Position numbers and translations under genes: made by a program
Assembly (NCBI GenBank): GCA_038380435.1
Contig: JAWZYU010000007.1
Location: forward strand, 25,647,001-25,711,000
Length of the DNA: 64,000 bases
Direction: 5' to 3'
Origin: Ryuthela nishihirai
Taxonomy: Eukaryota; Arthropoda; Arachnida; Araneae; Heptathelidae
The notes under the pieces: model-generated
Databases searched by the model: none
Told to the model about the DNA's origin: nothing
Seen by the model: the letters and a program-made list of their open reading frames with translations, nothing else
Shown: positions 31,643 to 43,026 of the stretch, one piece after another
Layout: each line of letters opens with the position of its first letter
Numbering within the stretch: position 1 is the first letter of the stretch

Positions 31643-33151
31643 TTATAGGGCCAACATTAAAGCCACCAATGCATCTATCATCATTGCAAACAATGGGAGT
31701 AGAATAACTACATTGTTTAGAACATCACTGAAATGCTCAGCCCACCTAGCCATGACAGAATCCTCCCCTTCTATAACCTTACCTTGTTTATCCTTCAATC
31801 CTTGTATGCCTGTCCGTTTTCTACCACACAAAACATTAACTATCTGGTACAGCTCTCTGCTGTTGTGCTGTCTAACTGTTTCCTCGGCTTTGTCAGCCAA
31901 ACCATCAAGCCAAAAATTTTTATCAGCAGCTAACTGATCCTTTACAAGTTTATTAAGGTCTCTGTAATGCTTTCTATTAGGACTAGTAGGGTATTGATTA
32001 AGGGCATTCCTGCAGTTCTTTCTTTCCGAAATAAGCTCAAGTGCCTTATCACTCAGATAATTTTGCCTCTTCTGCTCCTTTTTTCCTAAAAGAGTACTGT
32101 TAGTGTCCAAAAAAGCCTGTTTAAAATGATCCCATTCTTCCTCAACTTCAGTAGTAAGCAAACCATGACTGTCATAATGACTAAGTAACCTATCATGGTA
32201 AGCTTTGGCTATAACTGGATCTTTCAGAGCTTCAGTATTAAAAGTAAATTTTTTAACCCTAGCACAACACTTTTTAAGTTTAAGTTGCAACACACTTTTA
32301 ACAAGGTAATGGTCAGATCCAATTTCAGCTCCCCTATATGCCCTGGTATTCCTAACAGAACTAGTCCATTTGCTGTTAATTAATATGTAATCAATCATAT
32401 TCTTATGCAGCCCATCAGGTGAAACCCATGTGTACTTATGTATGTCGCGGTGTTTGTAATAAGTGTTAGTTATTCTGAATCCATTGAGTTTACTTACCTG
32501 TAGGAGACGTTGCCCATTGCTATTGCAGCTACCAATACCAAAAGGGCCTATTACTCCTCCCCAAAGGTCAGAGTCAGTACCAACTTTGGCATTGAAGTCA
32601 CCAAGAACAAGGGTAATATCTCCTTTCTTGACAGAATTCAAAATATCCTGAAGTTGTTCATAAAACCTATCCTTCTCATCCTCATCGGCATCCTCAGTGG
32701 GGGCATAACAGCAGATAACATTCAAGTCTTTAACGCTTGTCTGAAATTTTGCTGTAAGAAACCTTTCATTAATGCACTCATATCCTAGAAGAGCATCACT
32801 AGCGTGTCTGCTGAGAAGCAGACCCACGCCTTGGTGATGCTTTTTGTCGTCCCTCCCTGAAAAGAGAAATTTAAGATTATTTTTAAGAATCTGACCTTTA
32901 TCTGTCCATCTGGTCTCTTGCAAGCCGAGAATATCTAAATTATAACGGTGGAATTCTTGTGTGAGGACATCAAGAGAAAAAGCTCTGTGCAGAGTCCTCA
33001 CATTCCAACTACCTGTGGAGAGAAAATGGTTAGTGGGATGTTTAAAGAAACTATGTTTATTGAGAGAGGGAATGCCGACAATATCAAACAGCCCCCTAAT
33101 CGCAGACATGGGGCAAAGACCCGTTCCCCCACTACTAAAGGCTGAAGCCAT
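31643..33151 (-). pseudogene. LINE apurinic-type endonuclease half
   Basis: Start ATG at 33151 after the 5' leader. Endonuclease signatures: GSWNVRTLHRAF, ILGLQETRWTDKG (catalytic Glu), LVLGDFNAKVGTD (Asp and Asn) and GAEIGSDHYLVKS (the SDH motif). A linker follows, with RWAEHFSDVLNN near the end. The frame runs off at about 31715, where a one- or two-base indel separates it from the reverse transcriptase frame. Proteins of this type are often labelled 'craniofacial development protein 2-like' (memory). It would nick target DNA to prime reverse transcription and could mobilise SINEs in trans, although the SINE tails here differ from this LINE's tail. Confidence 0.9.
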
Positions 33152-33830
33152 CTACACTGGAAGACTTCCTCCAATGCAGAATTTGACGATGCCAATAGAA
33201 GCAAAGAGTTCAGGTGACTGCGATGACTTCTGCTCAGGATTATCCACCAGCTGATAAACATATCCTGTGGATCTATTCACTTGGGGCTGTCAACCCACAA
33301 ACAAAAAGAAAACACAACACAGCGGAAGATTTTCCCTCCACAGAAGCCCACCAGTGCAGCAAAATCAGGATCCATAATCAAGCTCAGAGCCATATATATC
33401 TGTCCAGTCCAGTAGGTTTATATGGTCAGCACCAGGACCCTGTGTGGTTGACCACTCCTCAGCAGGGTAGAAAAAAAGAAAAGTAGCCATAGTTGTCCAG
33501 ATCAGTAGGCCACACTAATCTGGCAGCCCTCCCCTTCCGTTCACTTCCACAAGAGAGTATCTCTTTTGAAAGTTACTAACGGTCCGCACCAGGAGAAGGC
33601 GGGGTTGGACATTAGGTGCTAGGCCTGGCCGGTTCTATGCATCATCACAGGGGATTGGTGCATAGCTCTCCTTCCAGTGACTACCTAGCTACCATTTACA
33701 GACCGTTTAAGTCAAACATAATTTCCTCATAAAAAAATGAATTATAGGAATAAGAGGGGAAGGGGAAACGCTGCCTCAAAGATCATTAAAAATGCATTTC
33801 CTCCACTGTTTTATTTCTCATTATAGAGTA

Positions 33831-33925
33831 CACCCATCTCTCGATGTACACAGTAGATAGGTTCCGAGAAATCACCGTGTAAATAGAAACCGTGCAAATC
33901 GAAGTTGATATGGAAAAAAGGGGGA
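33831..33925. mobile_element. Tigger/pogo-type terminal fragment
   Basis: After TA (33829-33830) the sequence CACCCATCTCTCGATG, then GTAGATAGGTTCCGAGAAA, then ACCGTG..AAT..AAACCGTGC resembles the minus-strand right end of the Tigger element at 48314-51198 (GTAGATAGATTCCCGAAAA with ACCGTG motifs). The other end was not found. Confidence 0.5.
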
Positions 33926-35045
33926 TAGCTTCCGAAAAAAAAATCTTGTTATGAATAAAGAGTGCATTGAAAGTTTTATTTATGTATATTTATCTCAGTA
34001 GTAATAATAAACATTAATGTAGCATTATTTTGCACTTTATTTGCACTAATTCAGATCTTAGATTAATTTCTCATAGATTTGTTTTTGGTCACGAAAAATA
34101 CTCATCGTTAATTTAATGTATATCGATTTTGAAGACGAAATTTGAAAGAAGAATATTTAGGAAATTAATGTAAATTTAGAAATTAAACATTTGTACCAAA
34201 ACTCAGTGGTTTATTTTGTAAAATTAATATTTATATAATATTTTATGAAACAGCGTTCTTACGAATCAACTGTATTTCGCCTATATAATCGTCTACAGTT
34301 AAACTTGTTGATAAAAATGAGATAAAACACGGTTTTGTTAGTCTGAGAAATTTAATGTAGAAAAATGACATCTCGCTGCCCATTTAAAACAGACTTCATT
34401 TTATTAAGATGACGCGATACAGATTTCATTATAATGGCAAGAATATAATTTTAGCAAAAGAATATAAAATATATGCTGAGTCAAATAAACAAGCAATTTT
34501 AGATCTTTTTAAACAAATAACCACTCAACAGAAATAGGCCATGTTATATACCAAATTAAACAGAATTTGATTCTGAATGTAATGAAAATAAAAAAAATTA
34601 CACAAATGTACAAACACATTTATTTTAATAAGATTCTTTCACAGTGAGTTAATGAAAAAATAAATATGCCTAGGGAATTAAGGCTTAATTTTGAAAAACC
34701 AGATGAATGAAAACAATTAAATTATATATCAATAGAAAAAGAAATTTCGTTCTGAAAAATATAATAACAATATTTCATTTAAAACTAGACTTCTGTTATT
34801 TGTTTATTTTTTCCTCATTTGTATTACTTTAAAATATGGGCCAGAAATGAACAAGGTTACTTTTTGTTTTCTGTCCTGATTATGGATATGGAGGAACACT
34901 TTCTTGGCTGTTTTTTTCTCTGTACAACATGGTTTTTTTTAATGGCAAAATGCGAAAAGTTAGTGCACTAAGGAAAAAAAAAATTATTTCCATATCATTA
35001 GATAGGCAGAGCGAAGAATCTGGGGGGGGGGGTGAAATCATTTAA
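33926..35045. other. Very AT-rich stretch, nothing recognised
   Basis: Long A/T-dominated DNA with no frame above 60 codons and no repeat family identified. A ten-base G run lies near 35024-35033. Confidence 0.45.
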
Positions 35046-35049
35046 AAAT

Positions 35050-35260
35050 TAATAAAAAAATATAAATACCCCCTCAAGCAGCTGCTTGCCACAGAGGTCT
35101 GACAGGAGCCTGTCGGTTTATATGCCACAGTAGAAGGTCTGAGAGGATGGCAGGACCTCAGCAGAAAAACGACACAAACAGCCATGCCTTAACCGGGGGC
35201 TCGAACCCAGGTCCCGTAGATCAGTAGCCAAGCGCGTTAACCACTCGGCCACGGGACGGC
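35050..35260 (-). repeat. SINE family B, full-length
   Basis: Tail AAAAATATAAATACCCCC at left, then GCAGCTGCTTGCCACAGAGG, box B complement GGGGGCTCGAACCCAGG and box A complement at the right (GTTAACCACTCGGCCACGG). One of the best kept family B copies here. Confidence 0.92.
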
Positions 35261-35261
35261 T

Positions 35262-36620
35262 ATAATAACTGCTTTGAAATAAAGCTTTGCCAAGGGAAGA
35301 AGATTTAATATCCGCTGAACCTAGCAGCGAATGGGCGGGGTGGGGCGTTAAAACATCCTTGACGAAATTGCCCTCTCATTCGAAGGAGGACTGATTTTCG
35401 TGCCAATAAAGTCCTTTTGCTTCCATATCCAAGATCCCACTATTTTTGAAGAAATGATTAAAGATCACATTTCGACTGGGAAACGAAAAAATAATTACGA
35501 AAATAAAAAACGTGTCACAACGTGATGCAAAAACCAGTACGCAAAAACAAGTTGCAAGACGGCCATCTTTAGAACCAGCGATGTAGTTTGGGTTGTGACC
35601 TAGTTTACTCAGCAGAATTTAGGCAAGCAAGTAGATTTTGATTTCAGTAGCGAGAACTAGGCATTGAATGCTGGGATAAATGATAAAAAATAATTCTAGG
35701 AATATTGAAATATATTTAAGAAAAAATAAATAAAAAAAAAGTAATAATAAAAATAAACGTACGTTTTTTACGTTTTTTATAACTGCTTCCAAAATCATCC
35801 GATTTCAGAAATAGTTTTTGGTCAATTTTCGGGAAAACAACAAAACTTAAAGAAAAAAGGAGTTCGCAATAGTTCAGATCAAACTCGTAAAAAATCAAGA
35901 GGTTTCTTCAAATGTAAAAAGAAGGAAACGAAGAAATCGACTTTATCATATATATCAGTGCTGACTATTATTTATATCGCAGCTTAATGAAATATTCATC
36001 AAATGGAAAAAGTATTATTTTTCAAGCTTGAATTATGTATTTTTATAGGATATATGGGAGAGAATTTTCAAACGGCAATTTCTAGTTTTAAGAAAGCGAA
36101 GGTTTCTTGTATTGTATAGAAAAAGACAAAGCCGTTTGTGGGCTCTCATTTCCGTTTCTGTCAACGTGTATAATGAATAGGACTCCTGTCAGGGTTAAAG
36201 CGATATGAAGATAGAAGCATTTAACAGCCACGTCGTCGATCATAACAATTTCCCCAAAAGTAACGTAGAGCAAAAATGAAACTAGTTACCACAAAATCGT
36301 TTACTAAAACAAATATAACCATAGAAGTCGATGTAATGATTCTTTCAGTTTTCTTTGCTTTTGCAAGAAAATGTTTAAGAGAGTATAACTATAATAACGT
36401 CTGCACTTAAAATGTCTCAGAACTCAATAACGTTTTATATGTTAAACGGATATTGTTGGAAAAATATCTGTTAAACAAATATCTGTTTGTCAATATTCAG
36501 AGATATTTGCCTGAGATTTGAAATCTATCTCCAGTGACTTTTTATATTTTTTATATGAAAAAGCTGCTTTGATGTTAGGGAGCTTGGAATGTGGCTTTCA
36601 ATTCAAGCAAAATGGAAGTG
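35262..36620. other. AT-rich stretch without a recognised gene
   Basis: Only short frames (about 60 codons near 35716-35898 and 36088-36273) without motifs. No repeats seen. Confidence 0.4.
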
Positions 36621-36622
36621 TA

Positions 36623-36725
36623 CAGTCGCTCAAAAAAGTATCCGAACACTATGGTTGATTAAAAAAAAAATCAGAAAAAATATCTGGCAACGATTTTTTT
36701 AGAAATTAGTGATCTGGCAACCTTC
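36623..36725 (+). mobile_element. Terminus of a Tc1/mariner-type element
   Basis: After TA at 36621-36622: CAGTCGCTCAAAAAAGTATC, then a block with ATCTGGCAACGATTTTTTT and GAAATTAGTGATCTGGCA. The same sequence forms each arm of the hairpin MITE at 60748-60946. The sequence beyond 36725 (GTGTCACGTGACACTTTGGG, itself partly palindromic) may be the interior of the parent element. No right end found. Confidence 0.65.
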
Positions 36726-36759
36726 GTGTCACGTGACACTTTGGGAAACATTGCACTAA

Positions 36760-37440
36760 CCACTAAACGAGGTAGAACCTTTGTTGCAATTTTGCAATTA
36801 ATTCGATTATTTTTGTCATTTTCTCAGTGCAGAATTGTGTTTTTGCATAATTTATGCGTTTAGTGTGTTCTACATGTTAAAATTGGATACAACAGTGCTT
36901 TTCCAAAAGAATCGAAGCATAGGTATCTTATATGATTGCTGAAATATCTCCAAACTTCGAGATATTATATTGTTGAAAATTGATTATTTATATTTCACTA
37001 CATCAAATCAATATTATAAAGTAATTTTTATATTTACTGCAATTTGTTTCGCTGATTCCATCAGTTTCTGAAAATGTCTCTTGACCTGTCGCTGCACAAC
37101 TGCTGTAGAACATTAGATTAACTGAAATAACAGGAAACAAATATATTGAACTGTGGATTATCTTGGGACGAATCAACCGGTTTGCGAATTAACAGTGATA
37201 ATAAAAATTTCCGTGCATATGTATCCTTTTAGTCGTTCTTCGTCAACAAGTTTATGAAATGCTTTTTGCTCGTAAACTGTTGTACTTGCATTATTTTTAC
37301 ACTTTCGGATGACCTCTGTAGAACCAATCAGAGAAGCGTGACTGGAGTTGTGCAAGGTCACCTTGATACATCAGGCCTGGACAGCCTTGAGTAAAAGAAG
37401 GGAAGAAAGGTAGGTTAAATTTGTTTAAAATTTAAGTTAA
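36760..37440. other. AT-rich stretch, no feature recognised
   Basis: Possibly interior of the element whose terminus lies at 36623, but no transposase similarity can be seen. Short frames only. Confidence 0.35.
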
Positions 37441-37444
37441 AGCT

Positions 37445-37763
37445 ATTTATTTTAAAATCAGTTAAAACAAAATCATTTATTCATAAAGATTTTAATAATT
37501 TTAGAATTTTTAGAAATGAATTTTAATAAAATTTGTTATATTTTTCAAAAATAGTCTTCTGTTACTGCAGTGTCTAGGTCTATTGTATCGCGGTGGCTTT
37601 GCACCAACACATCCGTTAACAGAAAGCCAGATGACCAAATATCTAAACGTAGTCCTTCCATATAGACACTTCTTATATTTTTGATTCTAATATTATTACT
37701 GGTGAACTCTGTGCTAATCTTTACACTAATATTTTTTCTATAAATATATTCTATTTAGGAGAA
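37445..37763. repeat. Tandem duplication, unit 1 (includes one arm of MITE family F)
   Basis: From TTTATTTTAAAATCAGTTAA through a strongly conserved core (ACTGCAGTGTC, TATCGCGGTGGCTTTGCACC, then the left arm of MITE F from 37605) to ATTTAGGAGAAAA. Unit 2 follows directly at 37765. Only the left MITE arm is present here. Confidence 0.8.
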
Positions 37764-37764
37764 A

Positions 37765-38149
37765 ATTTATTTTAAAATCAATTAAAACAAAATCATTTAT
37801 TCATAAAGATTTTAATAAAATAATTGAGAACATTTTAAAATAAATTATCGAATTTTTATAAATATGTACCTACCAGTTGAATTTTTAGAAATTAATTTTA
37901 ATAAAATTTGTTATATTTTTTCAAAAATAGTCTTCTGTTACTGCAGTGTCCTGGTCTATGGTATCGCGGTGGCTTTGCACCAACACATCCGATAACAGAA
38001 AGCCAGATGACCAAATATCTGAACGTAGTCCTACCATATAGACACTTCTTATATTTTTGATTCTAATATTATTACTGGTGCACTCTGTGCTAATCTTTAC
38101 ACTAATATTTTTCTATAAATATATTCTATTTAGGAGAAAATTTATTTAT
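37765..38149. repeat. Tandem duplication, unit 2
   Basis: Repeats unit 1 with few substitutions and a roughly 65-bp extra segment (about 37819-37882). Its end runs into the complete MITE F copy at 37981-38379. Confidence 0.8.
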
Positions 38150-38379
38150 ATTAATTAGCAACACTATATTTGGTAATAAATACGAATAATTTGCTTTCTA
38201 AATAAAACATATTTTTAGATGAAGATTAGTATAAAGATTAGCACAGATAATAATTAATTTTATTCTAATATTATCACAGGTAATATTAGAATAAAAAATA
38301 TAAGAATTATCTACATGGTATGACTACCTAAGTGACGTCTTAAATTTGATACATTGGGCTTCTGTTATAGGAGGTGTTG
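37981..38379. mobile_element. Long-TIR MITE, family F, complete copy
   Basis: Starts CAACACATCCGATAACAG and ends CTTCTGTTATAGGAGGTGTT as the inverted counterpart. The arms extend about 150-170 bp and include GACACTTCTTATATTTTTGA at left and its complement (AAAAATATAAGAATTATC) at right. The same family occurs twice at 55757-56545. No coding capacity. Confidence 0.8.
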
Positions 38380-38656
38380 CTTGCGCTATGGGACACAAAG
38401 GTGCAATGGTTGCTATCATCTCTCAAAAAAACTTAAATAAATTATATATATTATTACTAAAATAAAAGTGGCAGTAGTTAAAAATCGTTTGTAGAATTGT
38501 AAATGCATTCCTAAATATTGGATATAATTTTAACTAAATCAGCTTATATTAAATCTATTTTGGCCGACGTTTCGACTAGTTTTGTTTCCACGTGATTTTG
38601 GGTAATGCGTGACCTCCTTCCACCCCATTTTCGCGTTTAATAAAGAGTTGCTTATG
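38380..38656. other. AT-rich spacer
   Basis: No gene or repeat recognised between MITE F and the mariner-type element. Confidence 0.4.
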
Positions 38657-38794
38657 TACAGGGTGTTTCCAAAAGATCTAGTCAAACTTTGGGGACGGGT
38701 TCTCCTGCGCATAGTGATGAAAATGGTTCTTATGAACATTGGGACAGAAACGCTTCCCTTCCATGTTATAGCACATTTTGAGAGTGTAAGCCTT

Positions 38795-38899
38795 GTGTGC
38801 AAGCAAGAAGTGCCGCTTTGCTGTAAAACAACTTAACCACGAATAGTACATTCGAGGTTAAGTTGTTTTATAACAAAGCGGTACTTTATTTTTGCACAC
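38795..38899. repeat. Fold-back of a SINE A 3' end
   Basis: 38795-38838 is an inverted copy of 38856-38899 (GTGTGCAAGCAAGAAGTGCC and following against its complement, with several mismatches). Both are the 3' end of SINE A in opposite orientations, joined by a 17-nt spacer. Confidence 0.75.
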
Positions 38900-39615
38900 A
38901 ATGGGCTAAATGGACAAGCAACAAGGACCCTAATGGCTCACAGAAGGTTGGGGACCCACTGGACAGCTATTAGGAAACAGATGATAACCTCCCGTCAAGG
39001 CCATTCAGCATGTTCTTTAATGTGCACAGGGTATGGTTTTTGAGCACACGTGGCATATAGTTTTACGTCCGGCCTTTTGAAGCCCATCGGTGTTCCCTAC
39101 TGACCGAGGGCAGGGCGGGAATTTTGTGGAGACAAATTTCAACTCTGGCCCAGTTAGGACTCGAACGTGGGTTGGGTTGTTGGGTTATTTTACCTCTGAG
39201 CGGCACTTTTTTGCACTCCATGGGCTAAATGGCCAGGTCACATGGACCCCGAAGGCTCAGAGAAGGTTGGGAGAGGGGACCCACTGGAACAGCTGTTGGG
39301 AGACAGATGGTAGCCTCCCGTCAAGGCCATCCAGCATGTTCTTAACGTGCACAGGGTATGACTCTCCCATACACGGGGCCACGGCTTAACGTCCCATCCG
39401 ACGGACGGCGGCCTTTCCAAGCCCATCGGTGTCCCCTACTGACCGTGGGCAGAGCGGGGAATTTTGCGGAGATAAATCTCAACGCTGACCCAGCTGGGAC
39501 TCGAACCTGGGAACTACAAATTACGAGCTTGTCGCGCTACCGACTGAGCCACCCCCGCCCCTTCGAACGTGGAAACTGCAGATTATGAGCCTGGTGCGCT
39601 ACCTACTAAACCACT
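38856..39615 (-). repeat. SINE family A, old copy split by a younger copy
   Basis: The old copy runs 38856-39170 and resumes at 39573-39615 (AAACTGCAGATTATGAGCC to CTAAACCACTCC). It is clearly diverged (for example GCGGTACTTTATTTTTGC). The young SINE landed exactly in its box B. Confidence 0.88.
39171..39562 (-). repeat. SINE family A, young copy nested in an older SINE A
   Basis: Full-length, close to consensus, with an exact 10-bp target-site duplication TCGAACGTGG (39161-39170 and 39563-39572). That duplicated site is the box B region of the older SINE. Confidence 0.95.
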
Positions 39616-39737
39616 CCATACACAAACGATTCGAGATAAATTTGCATCATTTGCATGTCTGACGGCATAGCAGATATATGTAAATTTTGGACATAATCCC
39701 ACTACTCATGAGTGATTTCAATCGTACGTGAACTGCC

Positions 39738-40004
39738 CGTTGGATTGGTAGAGGTGGGCCAACTGCACAGCTTGCATTTTCACCCGATTTAAATCCACTG
39801 GATGCTATCTTATGGGGAAATGTTAAGGATGATGTTTACGCTCCTCCGGTTCCTAATAGTGGAGCTCTCAGGGAAAGAATCGTGGATGTTTGTCAATGTA
39901 CTCAGGACACTCCGGGACTTCTCGAACGTGTTCGACAGTCGATGAGGAGACTCGCTGAGGCGTGCATTGCTGTTCAAGAAAGCTATTTCGAACAGTTGCT
40001 CTGA
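39738..40004 (+). pseudogene. Mariner/Tc3-like transposase, C-terminal fragment
   Basis: An open 88-codon stretch reads RWIGRGGPTAQLAFSPDLNP, then LDAILWGNVKDDVY, a linker, DTPGLLERVRQSMRRLAEAC and FEQLL with a stop at 40002-40004. It includes the SPDLNPLD block of the catalytic domain. The N-terminal part is missing or unreadable upstream of 39738. It belongs to the same family as the transposase at 4054-5609 (shared FEQLL end and ERVRQS helix). Too short for the usual open-frame lists because it lacks an ATG. Confidence 0.85.
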
Positions 40005-40384
40005 TGTAGCCTTACATAATTGTTCTCATCGATCACTTACAGTGTGCTGCAAAAACTGGAATGAAAAATTAATTAACTTTATAAGCTTGCAGTCAGAAAA
40101 TATGATATAACTGGGAAGGGAAGCGTTTCTGGCTTATGTTCAAATAAAGTTTTTTTCATCACTATGCGCAGTAGAAAACGTTCTCAAAGTTTGAATAGAC
40201 CTTTTGGAAACATCCTGTACATTTTAGTATTAACCTGAATAGAAAGAGAAAATCCTGATTCTAGTGGATCCTTTAAAAAGTTTGCACTTTATTTGTGTGA
40301 TATTGTGTTTGTGGAATAGTAATAATTATCAAAGAGTTGAATAAATTACAAAATAAAGTTAGAAACAGCATGAAATTCAAGAGT

Positions 40385-40831
40385 TTGTAAAGGTTCACTA
40401 TATTGTTGTAGGTAAAAGTAAGTAAAAGTAACGGCAGCCGTTGGCAACGTTGAAGTGTCCAGAGGATTTTTAGGCGAAGGATAAAAGAAGCACTTACTAA
40501 CAGTTGATTTCGATGCGTCGGTGTTGTGGTCAAGTCAGCTTCCGGTTCTCTTGATCTTCCTTTGATGGGCTCTCGTGTGCACGAGAGGAACACGACCAAT
40601 TTCGCTACTTATCCGGCAGAGGATAAAGCGGCTGCCGGATAAGTCTCTTGTATACGACAGCACATCGAGGGAAGTGGAGAAACGAAAGCTGACTTGACCT
40701 CGATGCATCGAAGTTAACTGTCAGTGAGTGCTTCTTTTAATCCTCGCCTAAAACTCCTAAGGAAAATTTAACATCACTAACGGCTGCCGTATATACTTAC
40801 TTTTACCTAAAGCAATATAGTAAACTTTTAC
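40385..40831. mobile_element. Large fold-back element, about 165-bp arms
   Basis: The left arm (GTAAAGGTTCACTATATTG, TAGGTAAAAGTAAGTA, ACGGCAGCCGTT, AAAAGAAGCACTTACTAAC, GTCAAGTCAGCTT) is matched in inverse order on the right (AAGCTGACTTGAC to GTAAACTTTTAC), with mismatches and small indels. The central 120 bp holds a second, smaller inverted motif around CTTATCCGGCAG / CTGCCGGATAAG. No transposase. Terminal duplications not evident. Confidence 0.75.
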
Positions 40832-40886
40832 GAGTCGTTGAATAAATTATTCTTGTTTTTATAACTAAATAATTCAAATCAGAACT

Positions 40887-41271
40887 GGGGCGGGGGTGGC
40901 TCAGTCGGTAGCGCGCCAGGCTCGTAATCTGTAGTTCCCAGGTTCGAGTCCCCCCAGCTGGGTCAGCGTTGAGATTTATCTCCGCAAAATTCCCCGCCCT
41001 GCCCACGGTCAGTAGGGGACACCGATGGGCTTGAAAAGGCCGCCGTCCGTCGGATGGGACGTTAAGCCGTGGCCCCGTGTGCGGGAGAGCCATACCCTGT
41101 GCACGTTAAAGAACACGTTGGATGGCCTTGACGGGGGAGGTTACCATCTGTCTCCCAACAGCTGTTCCAGTGGGTCCCCTCCCCCAACCTTCTCTGAGCC
41201 TTCGGGGTCCATGTGACCTGGCCATTTAGCCCATGGTGTGCAAAAAAGTGCCGCTCAGAGGTAAAACAACC
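40887..41271 (+). repeat. SINE family A, full-length, with a paralogous empty site
   Basis: Exact 12-bp target-site duplication CAAATCAGAACT (40875-40886 and 41272-41283). A related segment at about 44582-44706 carries the same flanks without the SINE, which shows the pre-insertion state. Box B is followed by an extra CCCC. Confidence 0.95.
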
Positions 41272-41700
41272 CAAATCAGAACTTGTGACAATCTAAAAAC
41301 AATGCATCCGCTTCTTACAACAAAAATGTCAGCAATAAGAGAAAAAAAAAGCAGGAGCTATTTTCTCTGGACTTAAATTTTGTTATTGAATTGAATTTAT
41401 CGAATAATAATTGCAAATATATCAATCAAAGAAATAAGCATCCAGAATAAGCCTCAACTTGTGTGCTGGATTCCCAATGGTAATGTAATAACTAAATGTG
41501 GCATTTTCTGGCAGCAAAAAACAAAATATCTACACTCTTCTTCTGCTATCCATTTATAGAGTTCTCTTTGAAAATATGTAGATGGCGAATTGCCTTCAGT
41601 TCAGCTGGAATGTCATTATGCAATCTTGGTATAACATAACTGGTGCTACTAATAGTATTTTTTTTTAATTTATACGTGTAACTAACAAACCCGTTCCATG

Positions 41701-41883
41701 GCTTAGTGGGTAGCGAGATTGACTATTGATCAAGGGGACCTGGGTTCGAGCTGCGGTGTAAGGCATGGATGTTTGTTTTTCTGTTGAAGTCTCGCCATCT
41801 TTACAGATCTATTACTATGGCGTATAAACTGACAGGCACTTGTCATACCTCTGTGGCAAGCAGCTGCTTGAGGGGATATTTAT
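41701..41883 (+). repeat. SINE family B, diverged
   Basis: Head CCATGGCTTAGTGGGTAGCG and box B GGGTTCGAGCTGC, then AAGGCATGGATGTTTG, CTCTGTGGCAAGCAGCTGCT and a GGATATTTATTATTT tail. One of two plus-oriented copies. Confidence 0.88.
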
Positions 41884-42272
41884 TATTTAACTGACAACTC
41901 GTAAAAATCTTAAAGGGATAAGAAATTCTTAATCTGGAACTGATCCATTTTGCAAACTGTCTGTTTCTATTAATCTAAATTATTTAAAATTAATTAACCA
42001 TTTAAAAGTATTTTTCCATTTTAACACATAATAATCAATCATCATGAAATATGCAGAGACTGTGTACTGCCAACGTATTCTATACGGCTTTGGCAACGAA
42101 GGTCTTTTATAATAAATGATGAGATATATTAATGATGAGATTTTATAAAAAAAAATGATGAGAGCTATAAGTCTAAGTATATAATGATTCTCTTGTTTGA
42201 AAATGTCCTATTGGGGAGAATCTGAATGACAAGTAAATTGAGTCATTAATATTTTATTTCATTTTAATTATA
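41884..42272. other. AT-rich spacer
   Basis: Contains a short ATGATGAGA direct repeat near 42118-42166. Nothing else recognised. Confidence 0.4.
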
Positions 42273-42577
42273 TACAGTGAACTTCCAGTTATCCAGTATT
42301 CAAGCATCCGGAATTCTCACGCAACCGGCATAAATTTTAAACTGAGCATTTGAATTTTTTACCGCATTTCTGTATGAGAAAAGGAAAGCGTGCAAGCGGG
42401 CAAATAATAAATTTATTCAAGAAAACTACTAGACCTAATTTTACGACTTCTGAACCCTCGCCATCTGCCGCAGCTCAAGAATCAAATGGTAGTTCACTGG
42501 ATGACCCTGATGAAATGCCATCCGAGTTTCTAGAATCTAGACAGTACACTACACTGCACATATATAATTCATGCATA

Positions 42578-42738
42578 AAAATATAAATACTTCCTCAACC
42601 AGCTGCTTGGCACAGAGGTGTGACAGGAGCCTTCCAGTTTATAGCCATAGTAGAGGTCTGTGAGGATGGTAGGACGTTAGCAGAAAAACAACACAAACGT
42701 TCATGCCTTATCCGGGACTTGAACCCAGGTCTCTAGTT
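42578..42738 (-). repeat. SINE family B, truncated at the head
   Basis: Tail AAAAATATAAATACTTCC, body CAGCTGCTTGGCACAGAGG and box B complement ACTTGAACCCAGG. The box A end is missing. Confidence 0.85.
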
Positions 42739-43026
42739 AATATTTTGTTCTGAATTTGAAGTTTAGCTTAGTTTCACTATTCTCGTTTCTCGGTTAGCAT
42801 TTTTTTGTTTTGTGTATGCTTTTTCTACCGACTTTATCTTTCAAAAATTCTCTTCTCTTTCAAATTTCGTTATTAGAGAAATACGTACTACCGACAAACT
42901 GCACCATCCCACGGCTAAAATTACAACTCTTCCAAGGTGGTTTTCAGTGAAGTAGTTCCCGAAGTTTTTGTTAAGTGCAAGGATTTAGACATTCATTAAG
43001 TGTGAAAATGCGTATATATATATATA

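Larger units (their letters stand above)
30107..33703 (-). mobile_element. LINE (RTE-like), nearly full length
   Basis: About 3.6 kb in minus orientation: a 5' leader (33703-33152), an endonuclease-reverse transcriptase frame, and a 3' end that stops in ATG/TGA trinucleotide repeats (30107-30124) instead of poly(A). Such short simple-repeat tails are typical of the RTE group. A possible short duplication CGTTTA flanks it (about 30101 and 33706). One frameshift separates the two halves of the protein, so the copy looks comparatively young. Confidence 0.85.
38659..40217 (+). mobile_element. Mariner-type transposon with about 110-bp TIRs and nested SINEs
   Basis: Ends CAGGGTGTTTCCAAAAGATC and, on the other strand, CAGGATGTTTCCAAAAGGTC, flanked by TA (38657-38658, 40218-40219). 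The inverted similarity extends about 110 bp, through GCGCATAGTGATGAAAA and AGAAACGCTTCCCTTCC. Inside are a fold-back, an old SINE A split by a young SINE A, and the 3' part of a transposase gene. About 800 bp remains without SINEs, so most of the gene was deleted. Confidence 0.88.
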
